Notes under the pieces: model-generated
Told to the model about the DNA's origin: nothing
The model's database searches: none
The model's input: the letters and a program-made list of their open reading frames with translations, nothing else
Assembly: GCA_963784195.1 (NCBI GenBank)
Contig: CAWARA010000016.1
Coordinates: 248,001-312,000 of the forward strand
Origin: CAVQAH01 sp963784195
GTDB lineage: Bacteria > Acidobacteriota > Vicinamibacteria > Vicinamibacterales > 2-12-FULL-66-21
DNA length: 64,000 bases
Reading direction: 5' to 3'
Part shown: positions 31,293 through 39,081 of the stretch, piece after piece
Layout of the letters: each line of letters starts with the position of its first letter
Position numbering within the stretch: position 1 is the stretch's first letter
Made by a program: the position numbers and the translations under genes

Positions 31293-34144
31293 GACTTCTC
31301 AGGCACCAGCGTCACGACGGTGTTCCGCTCCATCGGGAAGTACTTCTTGAAGATCTCGTGGAGGACGGGCGGCGAGATCGACTCGATCCGCTCCATGCGC
31401 TTGAGAATGAGGAGCGGATCGCGCTCGAGGAGCTTCGCCGACTGAAGCCGTCCGAGCCAGAAGCCGTTTTCCCTCAGCAGCGTTTCGTGCTCACGCCTCG
31501 CGCTCTCTTTCGCGCGGGTCGTGAGATCGGCGGATGGCCCTTCCTTCTGAATCTGCCGAATCTCCTGGAGGATCCGTTCGACCATCCGGTCGACGTTTTC
31601 CGGCGCCGACCCGAAGCTGATGACAATGCGTCCCGCACCGCGCTGCGGTAGTGGCTGCGCCGAGCCCACCGACACGCCGTAGGTCTCGCCGAGCTCCTCG
31701 CGCAATACGTCACGCAAGCGAATCTCGAGCACTTCAGTCGCCGCCTCGACCCGTGCCTGCTCGTTTTCCTCGAGCGGCGGATCTGCGAAAAAACTGAGCA
31801 CGGTCTGCGCTTTCGGCTCCTTGCCCTTCTCCACGCGCTCGCGCACCAGCGTTGGCGGGAACGTCAGCCCGATATCCTTGTAGCGGCCGGCCGCCTTGCC
31901 CGTCGACGGCAGCGAGCCGACGTAGCGCGCCAGTAACGGCACGGCGTCATCGACCTTGAACGTTCCAACCATGAAGAACGTGAAGTCTGCGGCATTGGCG
32001 AACCGCTCGCGATAGAACGACACCATCGCTTCCCGATCGAGCGTTTTCACGCGCTCGATGGTCAGCGGTTGCGAGGTGTAGTGGTTCATCGTGTTGACCG
32101 CGGCGACCTTCTCGCCGAACACGACGCCGGGATTGCGGTCGCGGTTCACGAGCGCCGCTTCCAGCTGACGGCGAATCAGGGCGAACGCCTCGGGATCGTC
32201 TCCGGGTGCCGTGAACCGGAGGTTCAGCAACTGCAGCGCCGTCTCGAGATTCGCCGGCGTGGCAGATCCGCTGATCCCGTGATTCGACAGGCTGATCGAC
32301 GCGTTCGCGGAGGCGAACTTCCCAGCGAGCAGCTTCTCGAGGTCGACCGCGCGGTGGCCGCCAGCGCCCGACAACTGCATCTGCGTCGTGGCAAATTGCG
32401 CCTCGACAAATTTCGCCGGTGTCGCAAGGGAGCTTCCCCCTGGAGAGACCAACGAGAAAAGCACCTGATCGTTCTTGAAATCGGTCGGCTTCAACCACGC
32501 TTCGACACCGTTGTTGAAGCGGACGACCGTGACACCGAGTTCCGGGATCTCGCGCTTGCCTGCGACTTCGCCGGGATCCGGCATGCGCTCCATCAGGGCG
32601 CGGCCCGACCCCACGTCGTTCCAGGCGGTCACCGCCACCGCTTCCGCCGCTTTCACGGCTGCGCGCAGTTCGGCGTCAGTCGGCACCTTGAGCTCGGGCT
32701 TCTGCGGGGAGACGGCGAGAATCACCCGATTCTGGTCCGCGAACAGCTTGCGCGCTACATCCGAGACCTCCGCCGCCGAGATGCCGGGAAGGAGTGCCTT
32801 GGCAAGCTGGTGCTCGTACACGATGCCCGGGCTCGGCTCACCGAGCAGGAAGTGGTTGATGTACTCCTGCACATACGACCCGCTCTCCGTCTTGTCGCGC
32901 TCCGCATACGCGCGATCGAAGCTGGCAACCAACCAGCTCTTGGCACGATCGAGCTCCGCCTGCCCGAAGCCGTGGCGTTCGACGCGCTCGGCCTCCACAG
33001 CCAGCGCCGACAAGGCCCCTTCAATCTTGCCGTCCTGCACGCCTGCGCCAAGCGCGAACGTCGTGACCGTTGGCGAGAGGCTGCTGCCGTACGCCACCGC
33101 GCTCAGGAACGGCGCATCGGGCTTCCTGCCGATCTCGTCGAATCGTTCGTTCAGCATCTGGAACACCAGCTGACGAACGAGGCTCGCGCGATAGTCTGCA
33201 ACCGTATTACTCGATTCCACTGGACGCTTGCGGACAATCGAGACCGACGACTGCGTCACCTCCGGGTCCGTGGCCGTCTTGGTCAGCAGATCCGTCGTCA
33301 GTGGAACCGGGTAGCTGCGCTCAGGAGGTGGCTCCGATGGCTTGGGGATCGAACCGAACTCCTTCTTGATCAACGCTTCGATCTGCGCAGTATCGACATC
33401 GCCGACCACCACCACCGCCATGCGATCGGGCCGGTACCATTTCGTGTAGAACGCGCGCAGGGTATCGGGCGTGAACGACTTCAGGATCTCCGGCTTGCCA
33501 ATCGGCAGCCGTTCGGCGTATTTCGACTGCGAGTACAGAACGGGAATGTGCTGATCGCGGACGCGAGCCCCGGCGCCCAGATCGCCGCGCCACTCCTCGA
33601 TGACCACTCCCCGCTCCTTGTCGATCTCCTGCGGATCGAGCGTCATGCCGGCGGCGAAATCGGCAAGCCCCTGCATTCCCTTTTCGACGATCCCAGGACG
33701 ATCCGTCGCCAGCTGAAACATGTAGACCGTCTCGTCGAACGAGGTGTAGGCGTTGACATGCGGGCCCATGCGCGCGCCGGTCTGTTCGAGAGCAGCAATG
33801 AGCTCGCCGGCCTTGTAGTGGCGCGTGCCGTTGAACGCCATGTGCTCGAGAAAGTGCGCCAACCCGAGCTGCTGGTCGTTCTCGTCGACCGACCCGGCCT
33901 TCACGGCCAGCTGCATCGACACACGCTTCTCCGGCCGGCCGTTCTTGCGGATGTAGTAGCGCAAGCCGTTCGGCAGCGTGCCCATGGTGACCGCGGGGTC
34001 GAACGGGACCGTGTCGGTCAGCGCAGCCGCGGGCGCTTGCGGCTGCGCCTGGGACGCCTGGCGAGCCTGAAGTAGGGAGCCGTTGAACGCGACGCCGGCA
34101 AGAACGCACGCTGGCAGAAGACACAATCGCAGGGTTGACCGCAT
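31289..34144 (-). CDS. exported M16-family zinc protease (two M16 repeats)
   Basis: The intact 951-residue protein has a signal peptide (LCLLPACVLAGVAFNGSLLQA) and a first M16 domain with the inverted zinc motif HFLEH (H97, E100, H101) and downstream ERGVVIEEWRGD supplying the third ligand. A C-terminal M16 peptidase-like half follows, including a glycine-serine rich turn (VSPGGSSLATP) and no second HxxEH, as usual for pitrilysin-type full-length members. Such proteases close around and degrade peptides up to some tens of residues. The gene is convergent with paralog 2; the last codons run into heptad array 3. It is probably periplasmic. Confidence 0.94.
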   Translation of the reverse strand: MRSTLRLCLLPACVLAGVAFNGSLLQARQASQAQPQAPAAALTDTVPFDPAVTMGTLPNGLRYYIRKNGRPEKRVSMQLAVKAGSVDENDQQLGLAHFLEHMAFNGTRHYKAGELIAALEQTGARMGPHVNAYTSFDETVYMFQLATDRPGIVEKGMQGLADFAAGMTLDPQEIDKERGVVIEEWRGDLGAGARVRDQHIPVLYSQSKYAERLPIGKPEILKSFTPDTLRAFYTKWYRPDRMAVVVVGDVDTAQIEALIKKEFGSIPKPSEPPPERSYPVPLTTDLLTKTATDPEVTQSSVSIVRKRPVESSNTVADYRASLVRQLVFQMLNERFDEIGRKPDAPFLSAVAYGSSLSPTVTTFALGAGVQDGKIEGALSALAVEAERVERHGFGQAELDRAKSWLVASFDRAYAERDKTESGSYVQEYINHFLLGEPSPGIVYEHQLAKALLPGISAAEVSDVARKLFADQNRVILAVSPQKPELKVPTDAELRAAVKAAEAVAVTAWNDVGSGRALMERMPDPGEVAGKREIPELGVTVVRFNNGVEAWLKPTDFKNDQVLFSLVSPGGSSLATPAKFVEAQFATTQMQLSGAGGHRAVDLEKLLAGKFASANASISLSNHGISGSATPANLETALQLLNLRFTAPGDDPEAFALIRRQLEAALVNRDRNPGVVFGEKVAAVNTMNHYTSQPLTIERVKTLDREAMVSFYRERFANAADFTFFMVGTFKVDDAVPLLARYVGSLPSTGKAAGRYKDIGLTFPPTLVRERVEKGKEPKAQTVLSFFADPPLEENEQARVEAATEVLEIRLRDVLREELGETYGVSVGSAQPLPQRGAGRIVISFGSAPENVDRMVERILQEIRQIQKEGPSADLTTRAKESARREHETLLRENGFWLGRLQSAKLLERDPLLILKRMERIESISPPVLHEIFKKYFPMERNTVVTLVPEKS

Positions 34145-34209
34145 AGATGCACTCTATCGCACGTTTCCATGCGCCGGCATGGCTTTCATCACCAGCCAGC
34201 AGCGCTTCA

Positions 34210-34971
34210 TCACCGCCGCACGACGGCAACCAAATCCATGGACTCTGTAGCCTTGAAGGCCGCACCGTCGAACCCGCCGTACAGATCGAACCGCTCGAAT
34301 CCGGCCGAGCTGAAGATGTCCCACAGCTCGATCCAGGTCCAGCCATGCAGCGTCACGCTTCTGGCGTGCATCACCTCGACCGGCGGATCCGCTGATGGCC
34401 TGTGGCGAAGGGTCGCAGGCGTGAAGATGACGGTTCCGTCGGGCTTGAGATCGACGAGCCGCAGATAGACAACGTCTCCGCTCTCTTCATCGGGCCGGAG
34501 GTTCAACGGCAGGTAACGAATCCGTTTCGCCCGGATGCGATCGTAGTTCAGCACCTGCACCACGAACGGCGCATCCGCCGCGAGCACGGCCGCGAGTCCC
34601 TGTATGAATCGCTTCAGGTCGTCGTGATCGAGATACGAAAGCGTGTTCCCGAGACAGATCGCCGCACCGGCCTGACCGAGCTCGATCGCACCGAGATCGG
34701 CGATGTCGGCGTGCACGAATCGCAGGTTGTCTGGAAGGGAAACGCTCGCGGCCATGTCGAGCATCGACGTCGATGTGTCGATGCCGACGACGTCGAAGCC
34801 GTGGGATGCGAGATGGCGGCTGTGTTCGCCGGTGCCGGATCCCAGATCGATCACGAGTGGCAGCGGTGCCGTTTTCAGGACGCGTTCGAGAAACGGCCAC
34901 TCGCGTTCGATGCGCTCCGGCCAGGCAATCGCGCGCCGGTATTCCACGCGGGACCACTGATCCACGCCCAT
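34210..34971 (-). CDS. class I SAM-dependent methyltransferase
   Basis: From the ATG at 34971 the protein has 253 residues. Motif I is VIDLGSGTGEHSRHL, followed by an acidic residue at the end of strand 2 (VVGIDTSTSML), DIADLG and LGNTLSYL, the usual order of the Rossmann-like methyltransferase fold. The frame remains open upstream to 35130, but that part overlaps the 5' region of the divergent CARDB gene and looks non-coding. The ribosome binding site is weak, so the start is uncertain. The substrate cannot be inferred; the C-terminal MHARSVTLHGWTWIELWDI is typical of small-molecule methyltransferases. Confidence 0.85.
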   Translation of the reverse strand: MGVDQWSRVEYRRAIAWPERIEREWPFLERVLKTAPLPLVIDLGSGTGEHSRHLASHGFDVVGIDTSTSMLDMAASVSLPDNLRFVHADIADLGAIELGQAGAAICLGNTLSYLDHDDLKRFIQGLAAVLAADAPFVVQVLNYDRIRAKRIRYLPLNLRPDEESGDVVYLRLVDLKPDGTVIFTPATLRHRPSADPPVEVMHARSVTLHGWTWIELWDIFSSAGFERFDLYGGFDGAAFKATESMDLVAVVRR

Positions 34972-35128
34972 CGCACGGGGGACTCTATCATTTCCGATTC
35001 GTGCCCGCCCTCTCGAAAGCGTCAGGACACTTCTGAAATCCGGCCCTAAGTACTTGATGTGTTTCAGGGCTGAAACTGGCCCCACTCTGGCAGAGCTAGA
35101 GGCTGCCCCCGGCGCAGGAGCCTTTGCC

Positions 35129-35629
35129 ATGACGTCTCAAAGCCGCGTCGTTCTCACCGGTATCGTGGTGGTCGTGGCCGCGCTCTCGGGTCCGGCTGGA
35201 AGAGTGGTCGAGGGCAACGAGACGAACACCTCGGGTGCAGCCGTCGTCCGGATTGGGTCGGACCTCAGCGTGTCGGCACTGTCGGCGCCGTCACGTGCGG
35301 CCGTCGGCTCGGCGATTGTGGTGACTGACACGACGACGAATCCAGGAGTCGTCGGTGCCGTTGCGTCGGTGACCGCGTTCTACCTGTCGGCCAACTCGAC
35401 TCTCGACGCGACCGATGTCAGGCTGGCGCCGGCGCGCGCAGTCGGTCCGCTCGCTGCTGGCGCGGCAAGTGCCGGCGCGGCCAACGTGATCATTCCCGAA
35501 ATCGCACCTGGCGCCTGGTTCCTCATCGCCAATGCGGACGATGACGGACTGGTCGACGAAATGGCGGAGTCGAACAACGCGCGTATCGTGTCCATCCATA
35601 TCGTCCCGACCTCGACCAGACCTCGCTGA
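35129..35629 (+). CDS. exported CARDB-domain protein
   Basis: The ATG at 35129 with GGAG 9 bp upstream opens a 166-residue protein with signal peptide (VVLTGIVVVVAALSGPAG). The mature part is one CARDB-like beta-sandwich: DLSVSALSAPSRAAVGSAIV, VTAFYLSANSTLDATDVRL, WFLIANADDDGLVDEMAESN. Such domains occur in secreted or surface-attached proteins and mediate adhesion-like contacts. It stands alone, followed by a strong hairpin terminator, and is divergent from the methyltransferase. A longer frame from 35054 exists but has no ribosome binding site. Confidence 0.8.
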   Translation: MTSQSRVVLTGIVVVVAALSGPAGRVVEGNETNTSGAAVVRIGSDLSVSALSAPSRAAVGSAIVVTDTTTNPGVVGAVASVTAFYLSANSTLDATDVRLAPARAVGPLAAGAASAGAANVIIPEIAPGAWFLIANADDDGLVDEMAESNNARIVSIHIVPTSTRPR

Positions 35630-35698
35630 CCGCCTCGACGCGAACGCGACGAGCCCGATCAATCGCTGACGTCCCCTGGGACTGGCGCTCGATGCTCG

Positions 35699-35727
35699 AA
35701 GGGCCTGGGATTTCCTCCCAGGCCCTT
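35699..35727 (+). terminator. hairpin downstream of the CARDB gene
   Basis: AAGGGCCTGGGA and TCCCAGGCCCTT form a perfect 12-bp stem with a 5-base loop, followed by ggttcttg. The GC-rich stem and position 70 bp after the stop fit an intrinsic terminator, although the T-run is poor. Confidence 0.65.
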
Positions 35728-35809
35728 GGTTCTTGAGGCCCGCTTTCTCCGCCAATCGAGATCTCGGCGCCACTTCGATGTACCCTTGGCGGCCAAAGGG
35801 CGTCCGGGC

Positions 35810-35831
35810 GAGGCCGGACGCTAACCCAATT
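35810..35831. repeat. REP-like hairpin, copy 1
   Basis: GCGTCCGG and CCGGACGC pair around a 6-base loop, just upstream of the TauE/SafE gene. The same GTCCGG/CCGGAC core recurs at 41859-41877 and 58743-58760. Confidence 0.55.
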
Positions 35832-35848
35832 CCGGAGACACCTCCCGT

Positions 35849-36769
35849 ATGCATCCAATTACTGGGCTTCTGACCGCCCTGGGCGCGCTGACCGTGGTTT
35901 ACGTGGCCGGATGGGCCAAGGCGTTCCAGGCCGCGCGGCAAGCGGCCAGGCGTGACTCCCCCGCGACTGACACCCGTCCTCCGGACCTGTTCCAGATAGC
36001 GCTGGGCGCTGTGACGAACTTCTTCGATACGCTGGGAATCGGCTCGTTCGCCACGACCACGGCGGTATTCCGGCTCCGGAATATGGTGCCCGACCGCGTC
36101 ATCCCTGGCACGCTGAACGCGGGACACACCCTGCCGACGATCCTCCAGGCGTTCCTGTTCACGGCCGCGATTCCGGTGGACGTGTTGACCCTCTTTGCGA
36201 TGATCATCGCGGCCGTGCTCGGTGCGTGGCTCGGTGCCGGCGTCGTCGCGAAATGGTCGAAGCGAAAGGTCCAGATCGGGATGGGGTCTGCCCTGCTGGC
36301 GGCCGCCTTGTTCTTTCTCATGCGACAGCTCAACTTGTTCCCCGCCGGAAGCGATGAAATCGGCGTCCGCGGCATCAAGCTCCTCATCGCGGTCGGAGGG
36401 AACTTCATGCTCGGAGCCTTGATGACGCTCGGCATCGGGCTCTACGCACCGTGCATGGTTCTGGTGAGCCTGCTCGGCATGAGCGAACGGACGGCGTTTC
36501 CGATCATGATGGGATCCTGCGCGTTCCTCATGCCGGTGGGGAGCCTGCGCTTCATCCGCGAGCAGAGCTACAGCCTTCGCAACGCCCTCGGCCTGGCCAT
36601 CGGCGGCATCCCGGGCGTCCTGATCGCCTTCTACATCGTCAAGTCGATGGACCTCTACTATGTCCGCTGGCTCGTCATCGCCGTCGTCATCTACACGGCC
36701 GTGACGATGCTGATGTCGGCTGCACGCGAGAAGTCATCGACCGCTGCCGAGACCGCAAACGCCAGCTAG
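35849..36769 (+). CDS. TauE/SafE-family membrane transporter
   Basis: The 306-residue protein has about eight hydrophobic helices, for example LLTALGALTVVYVAGWA, FAMIIAAVLGAWLGAGVVA and LVIAVVIYTAVTMLMSA. The two-fold arrangement with glycine-rich helices (GALMTLGIGLYAPCMVLVSL, LAIGGIPGVLIAFYIV) is that of the sulfite exporter TauE/SafE family, whose members move sulfite, sulfoacetate or other small anions across the inner membrane. It is a single gene, its start 26 bp after TAACCCAAT with GGAG nearby. It is convergent with the metallophosphoesterase gene, with a 4-bp overlap of the two stops. The substrate is not known. Confidence 0.88.
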   Translation: MHPITGLLTALGALTVVYVAGWAKAFQAARQAARRDSPATDTRPPDLFQIALGAVTNFFDTLGIGSFATTTAVFRLRNMVPDRVIPGTLNAGHTLPTILQAFLFTAAIPVDVLTLFAMIIAAVLGAWLGAGVVAKWSKRKVQIGMGSALLAAALFFLMRQLNLFPAGSDEIGVRGIKLLIAVGGNFMLGALMTLGIGLYAPCMVLVSLLGMSERTAFPIMMGSCAFLMPVGSLRFIREQSYSLRNALGLAIGGIPGVLIAFYIVKSMDLYYVRWLVIAVVIYTAVTMLMSAAREKSSTAAETANAS

Positions 36770-37488
36770 CTGGCAAAGGCCGCCGCCCAATCTTCACGCC
36801 CGTTGGCGATGGCGCGCTCGGTGACCTGCGACCAGTCGTAGTCGAGGACGATCAGGTCGACGGACCACCGCGTGGCACGACGCGTGGCGATCGCATAGCG
36901 TGCGTGTGGCGATCCCGCTTCGGCAGTCGACGTATCCGGATTGTCGGCGTAGCGAGGGCAGCCGACGCTGCCTGGGTTGACGATCAGCTTCCCGCCCGGC
37001 GCGTGGGTCGCGTGCTGGTGATGGCTGTGCCCGCAGAGAATCAGCGACGCGGACACACCCGCGAGCCGGCGTTCAAGTGTCGACGCCGTGGCGAGCGCCA
37101 GGCGGCCGTCTACCAGATCTTCCAGCAGGTACTCGCTGTCGCTCGCGGGCGTGCCGTGCACCGCGAGCACATCGCCGTCGAGCTCGAGGGACGACGGAAG
37201 ACGGCCGAGAAGCGCCCGCTGATGCGGCGTCAGGGCGCCATGAGTGAAGGCGACGGAGGCCGACATATCCTGAGGCGGCAGTTCGGCCAGCCAGCGGTCG
37301 TGATTACCACGCACGGTTGGCATGGCCCGATCCTCGAGCAACTCGAACGTCTCGCGCGGCCACAGGGGGCTCGTCACGCAGTCTCCGAGATTGACGATCA
37401 GATCCGAGCCACGGCGCGCGATGTCCGCGAGCACGGTTTCGAGCGCGATCAGATTGCCGTGAACGTCGGCGATGACAGCGAGGCGCAT
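36766..37488 (-). CDS. calcineurin-like metallophosphoesterase
   Basis: The 240-residue protein carries the full set of dimetal phosphoesterase motifs: DVHGN (D8, H10), LGDC, VRGNHDRW, FTHGALTP, VHGTP and CGHSHHQ, with NPGSVGCPR near the C-terminus. That order is typical of YfcE/MJ0936-like and diadenosine-tetraphosphatase-like enzymes. It is cytoplasmic, with no leader. It starts 2 bp after the stop of the phosphonatase-like gene, so it is the last gene of a three-gene operon. The true substrate (phosphodiester, dinucleotide or phosphoprotein) cannot be told. Confidence 0.9.
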   Translation of the reverse strand: MRLAVIADVHGNLIALETVLADIARRGSDLIVNLGDCVTSPLWPRETFELLEDRAMPTVRGNHDRWLAELPPQDMSASVAFTHGALTPHQRALLGRLPSSLELDGDVLAVHGTPASDSEYLLEDLVDGRLALATASTLERRLAGVSASLILCGHSHHQHATHAPGGKLIVNPGSVGCPRYADNPDTSTAEAGSPHARYAIATRRATRWSVDLIVLDYDWSQVTERAIANGREDWAAAFAS

Positions 37489-37490
37489 GC

Positions 37491-38180
37491 TTACCGCCGC
37501 TCGGACGGCTGCTCCGCGGCAGCTCGCGAGGTGAACAGCGTCGCCACGTCAGCGACACTCTCGAGGAGATGGGTGTGGGGCTCGACAGCCAGGCGCGCGC
37601 GCGGGTGAGCACCGGAACACACCCCCACGTTCATCTTCACGCCCGCATTGAAACCAGCCTGCAGATCGAACGCGGTATCGCCGACGTTGGCGACGGCATG
37701 CACCGAGGCGACCCCAGTGCGCTGCATCGCCTGAAATATGAGAAATGGCGCCGGCCGGCCGCGCGGCACTTCGTCACCACAGACGAGGGCGTCGGCAATT
37801 CCGGTCCACCCGACCGCTTCGAGCACGGCGCCCGCCACCGAACGGTCGAACCCCGTGTTCAGCGCGACCCGAATGCCCTGCTCCCTGCACGCGCGCACCG
37901 CGTCGTCAGCGCCCGGGTACAGCTTGAAGCGGTCAGCCGCGGCCGTCAGCGCTTCCCGAAATGATGAATAGATCGCATCCAGATCTCTCAGGCGACCGGG
38001 CGCATGACGTTCCAACAGGTCGGCCATCGCCTGCCGCTTGCTGGCCCCGCGGACCGCGGCAATCTGTTCGCCGGTCACCGGCACCGACCAACGGGCCAGG
38101 GTCGCGCGAAAGATCTCCGCAACATCATCGCCCGCGTCGATCGTCGTTCCCGCCATGTCGAAGACAACGAGTTCGATCAT
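37491..38180 (-). CDS. phosphonatase-like HAD hydrolase
   Basis: The 229-residue HAD protein has nucleophile motif FDMAGTTID (D8; the DxAGTT form is the one seen in phosphonoacetaldehyde hydrolase), motif II in ALNTGFDRS and motif IV in VGDTAFDLQAG. The cap follows the first motif and lacks an obvious Schiff-base lysine, so it fits the PhnX-like phosphonatase-like group better than true phosphonatase. GRPAPFLIFQAM is also typical of that group. It overlaps the upstream methyltransferase (ATGA) and is 2 bp from the metallophosphoesterase. No other phosphonate genes are nearby. Confidence 0.88.
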   Translation of the reverse strand: MIELVVFDMAGTTIDAGDDVAEIFRATLARWSVPVTGEQIAAVRGASKRQAMADLLERHAPGRLRDLDAIYSSFREALTAAADRFKLYPGADDAVRACREQGIRVALNTGFDRSVAGAVLEAVGWTGIADALVCGDEVPRGRPAPFLIFQAMQRTGVASVHAVANVGDTAFDLQAGFNAGVKMNVGVCSGAHPRARLAVEPHTHLLESVADVATLFTSRAAAEQPSERR

Positions 38181-38821
38181 GCGTTCTGTCGAGGTTTCTC
38201 GGGGATCGTGAAGACCTGAATGGCAAAACGCTTTCCAGCAGAAGATTCGGTGTCGCAGACGTCGACTTCAGTGAAACCGCTGCGCTCAGCCGCCGCACGC
38301 ATCTCCTCCACACTGCGGAGGCGCATCACACCTGACAGACGCTGAATGGCTTCATACGGGGATGGCGTGACGGCTTCGGCCGCTGATCCAGGCAACTGGA
38401 TGACGGTTACGAGCGCGCCTCCAGGCTCGAGCAGCGGTGTCACGTTGCGCATGGCGGCAACCGGATCGACGTATTCGAACACAAGCGCCCCAAAGGCCAG
38501 CCTGACCGGAACGATGGGCAGCGGATCGCGCTCGATATCCGCGACGAACGCACTGAACGCGTGAAACCTCTCCGCGAAACGCTCACGCGCGCGCTGCGCG
38601 TACGATCCATTGATGTCTATCGCTACGATCCTCGACACGATCGCCGGATCGACGCGGTCCAGGCCATGGCCGCCGGCACAGCCGAGCAGCGCCAGCGAGG
38701 CGGGACGATAGGTGTCGCAGACGAAGGCGAGAATGTCGGCCATCAGGGCCGCCTGATTGACCGCTGGCAGCGACATGTGGGCCTCGTAGTCCTCGAGGGG
38801 AATGGTCAACCAGGGGTTCAT
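38177..38821 (-). CDS. SAM-dependent methyltransferase-like protein
   Basis: The protein has 214 residues from ATG 38821 (MNPWLTIPLEDYEAHMSL). A Rossmann-type core is visible: SLALLGCAGGHGLDRV as motif I, IVAIDINGSY as strand 2, ADIERDPLP, VFEYVDPVAAMRNVTPLLEP and GGALVTVIQLPG. The glycine-rich motif has a cysteine (LGCAGGHG), seen in some methyltransferase-like proteins. The frame continues upstream to 39400 but through non-coding sequence. It is the first gene of the operon with the phosphonatase-like and phosphoesterase genes, joined by an ATGA overlap. The substrate is unknown. Confidence 0.83.
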   Translation of the reverse strand: MNPWLTIPLEDYEAHMSLPAVNQAALMADILAFVCDTYRPASLALLGCAGGHGLDRVDPAIVSRIVAIDINGSYAQRARERFAERFHAFSAFVADIERDPLPIVPVRLAFGALVFEYVDPVAAMRNVTPLLEPGGALVTVIQLPGSAAEAVTPSPYEAIQRLSGVMRLRSVEEMRAAAERSGFTEVDVCDTESSAGKRFAIQVFTIPEKPRQNA

Positions 38822-38960
38822 CGAACAGGTTAGACGTTGATGCAGGGGTTGGAGGTTCGTCGGCAGTAATTGCCCGGCATCGGCCACGGAAGCACGCGCC
38901 AACGGGTATCGGTAAATCGGACACCGGTGCAAGGACCGCGGCGAAACATGCAAACAAAAA

Positions 38961-38981
38961 GGGCCGGCATCATGCCGGCCC
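38961..38981 (-). terminator. intrinsic terminator of the S9D peptidase gene
   Basis: Read on the minus strand, GGGCCGGC - 5-base loop - GCCGGCCC is followed by TTTTTGTTTG. It lies 100 bp after the stop at 39082 and upstream of the methyltransferase start, so it should separate the two transcripts. Confidence 0.85.
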
Positions 38982-39000
38982 CTTGTCGTTTCGTCTCCGT

Positions 39001-39077
39001 TTTTCGCTTTCCGATTTCCGATACTCCGATGTCCGATTTCCGATTTCCAATCGCCGAAGGCCGAAGGCCGAAGGCGC
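39001..39077. repeat. heptad array 4 (TTTCCGA and AGGCCGA types)
   Basis: Period-7 units run tttccga, tttccga, an 8-base unit, tgtccga, tttccga, tttccaa, tcgccga, aggccga, aggccga, aggcgcg. The array ends 5 bp from the stop codon of the S9D peptidase gene, so it is the first sequence after that gene on the minus strand. Confidence 0.85.
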
Positions 39078-39081
39078 GACG

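Noticed and set aside
34972..35130. N-terminal extension of the methyltransferase to 35130
   Set aside because: It overlaps the upstream region of the divergent CARDB gene and has no methyltransferase-like sequence before VDQWSRVEYR.
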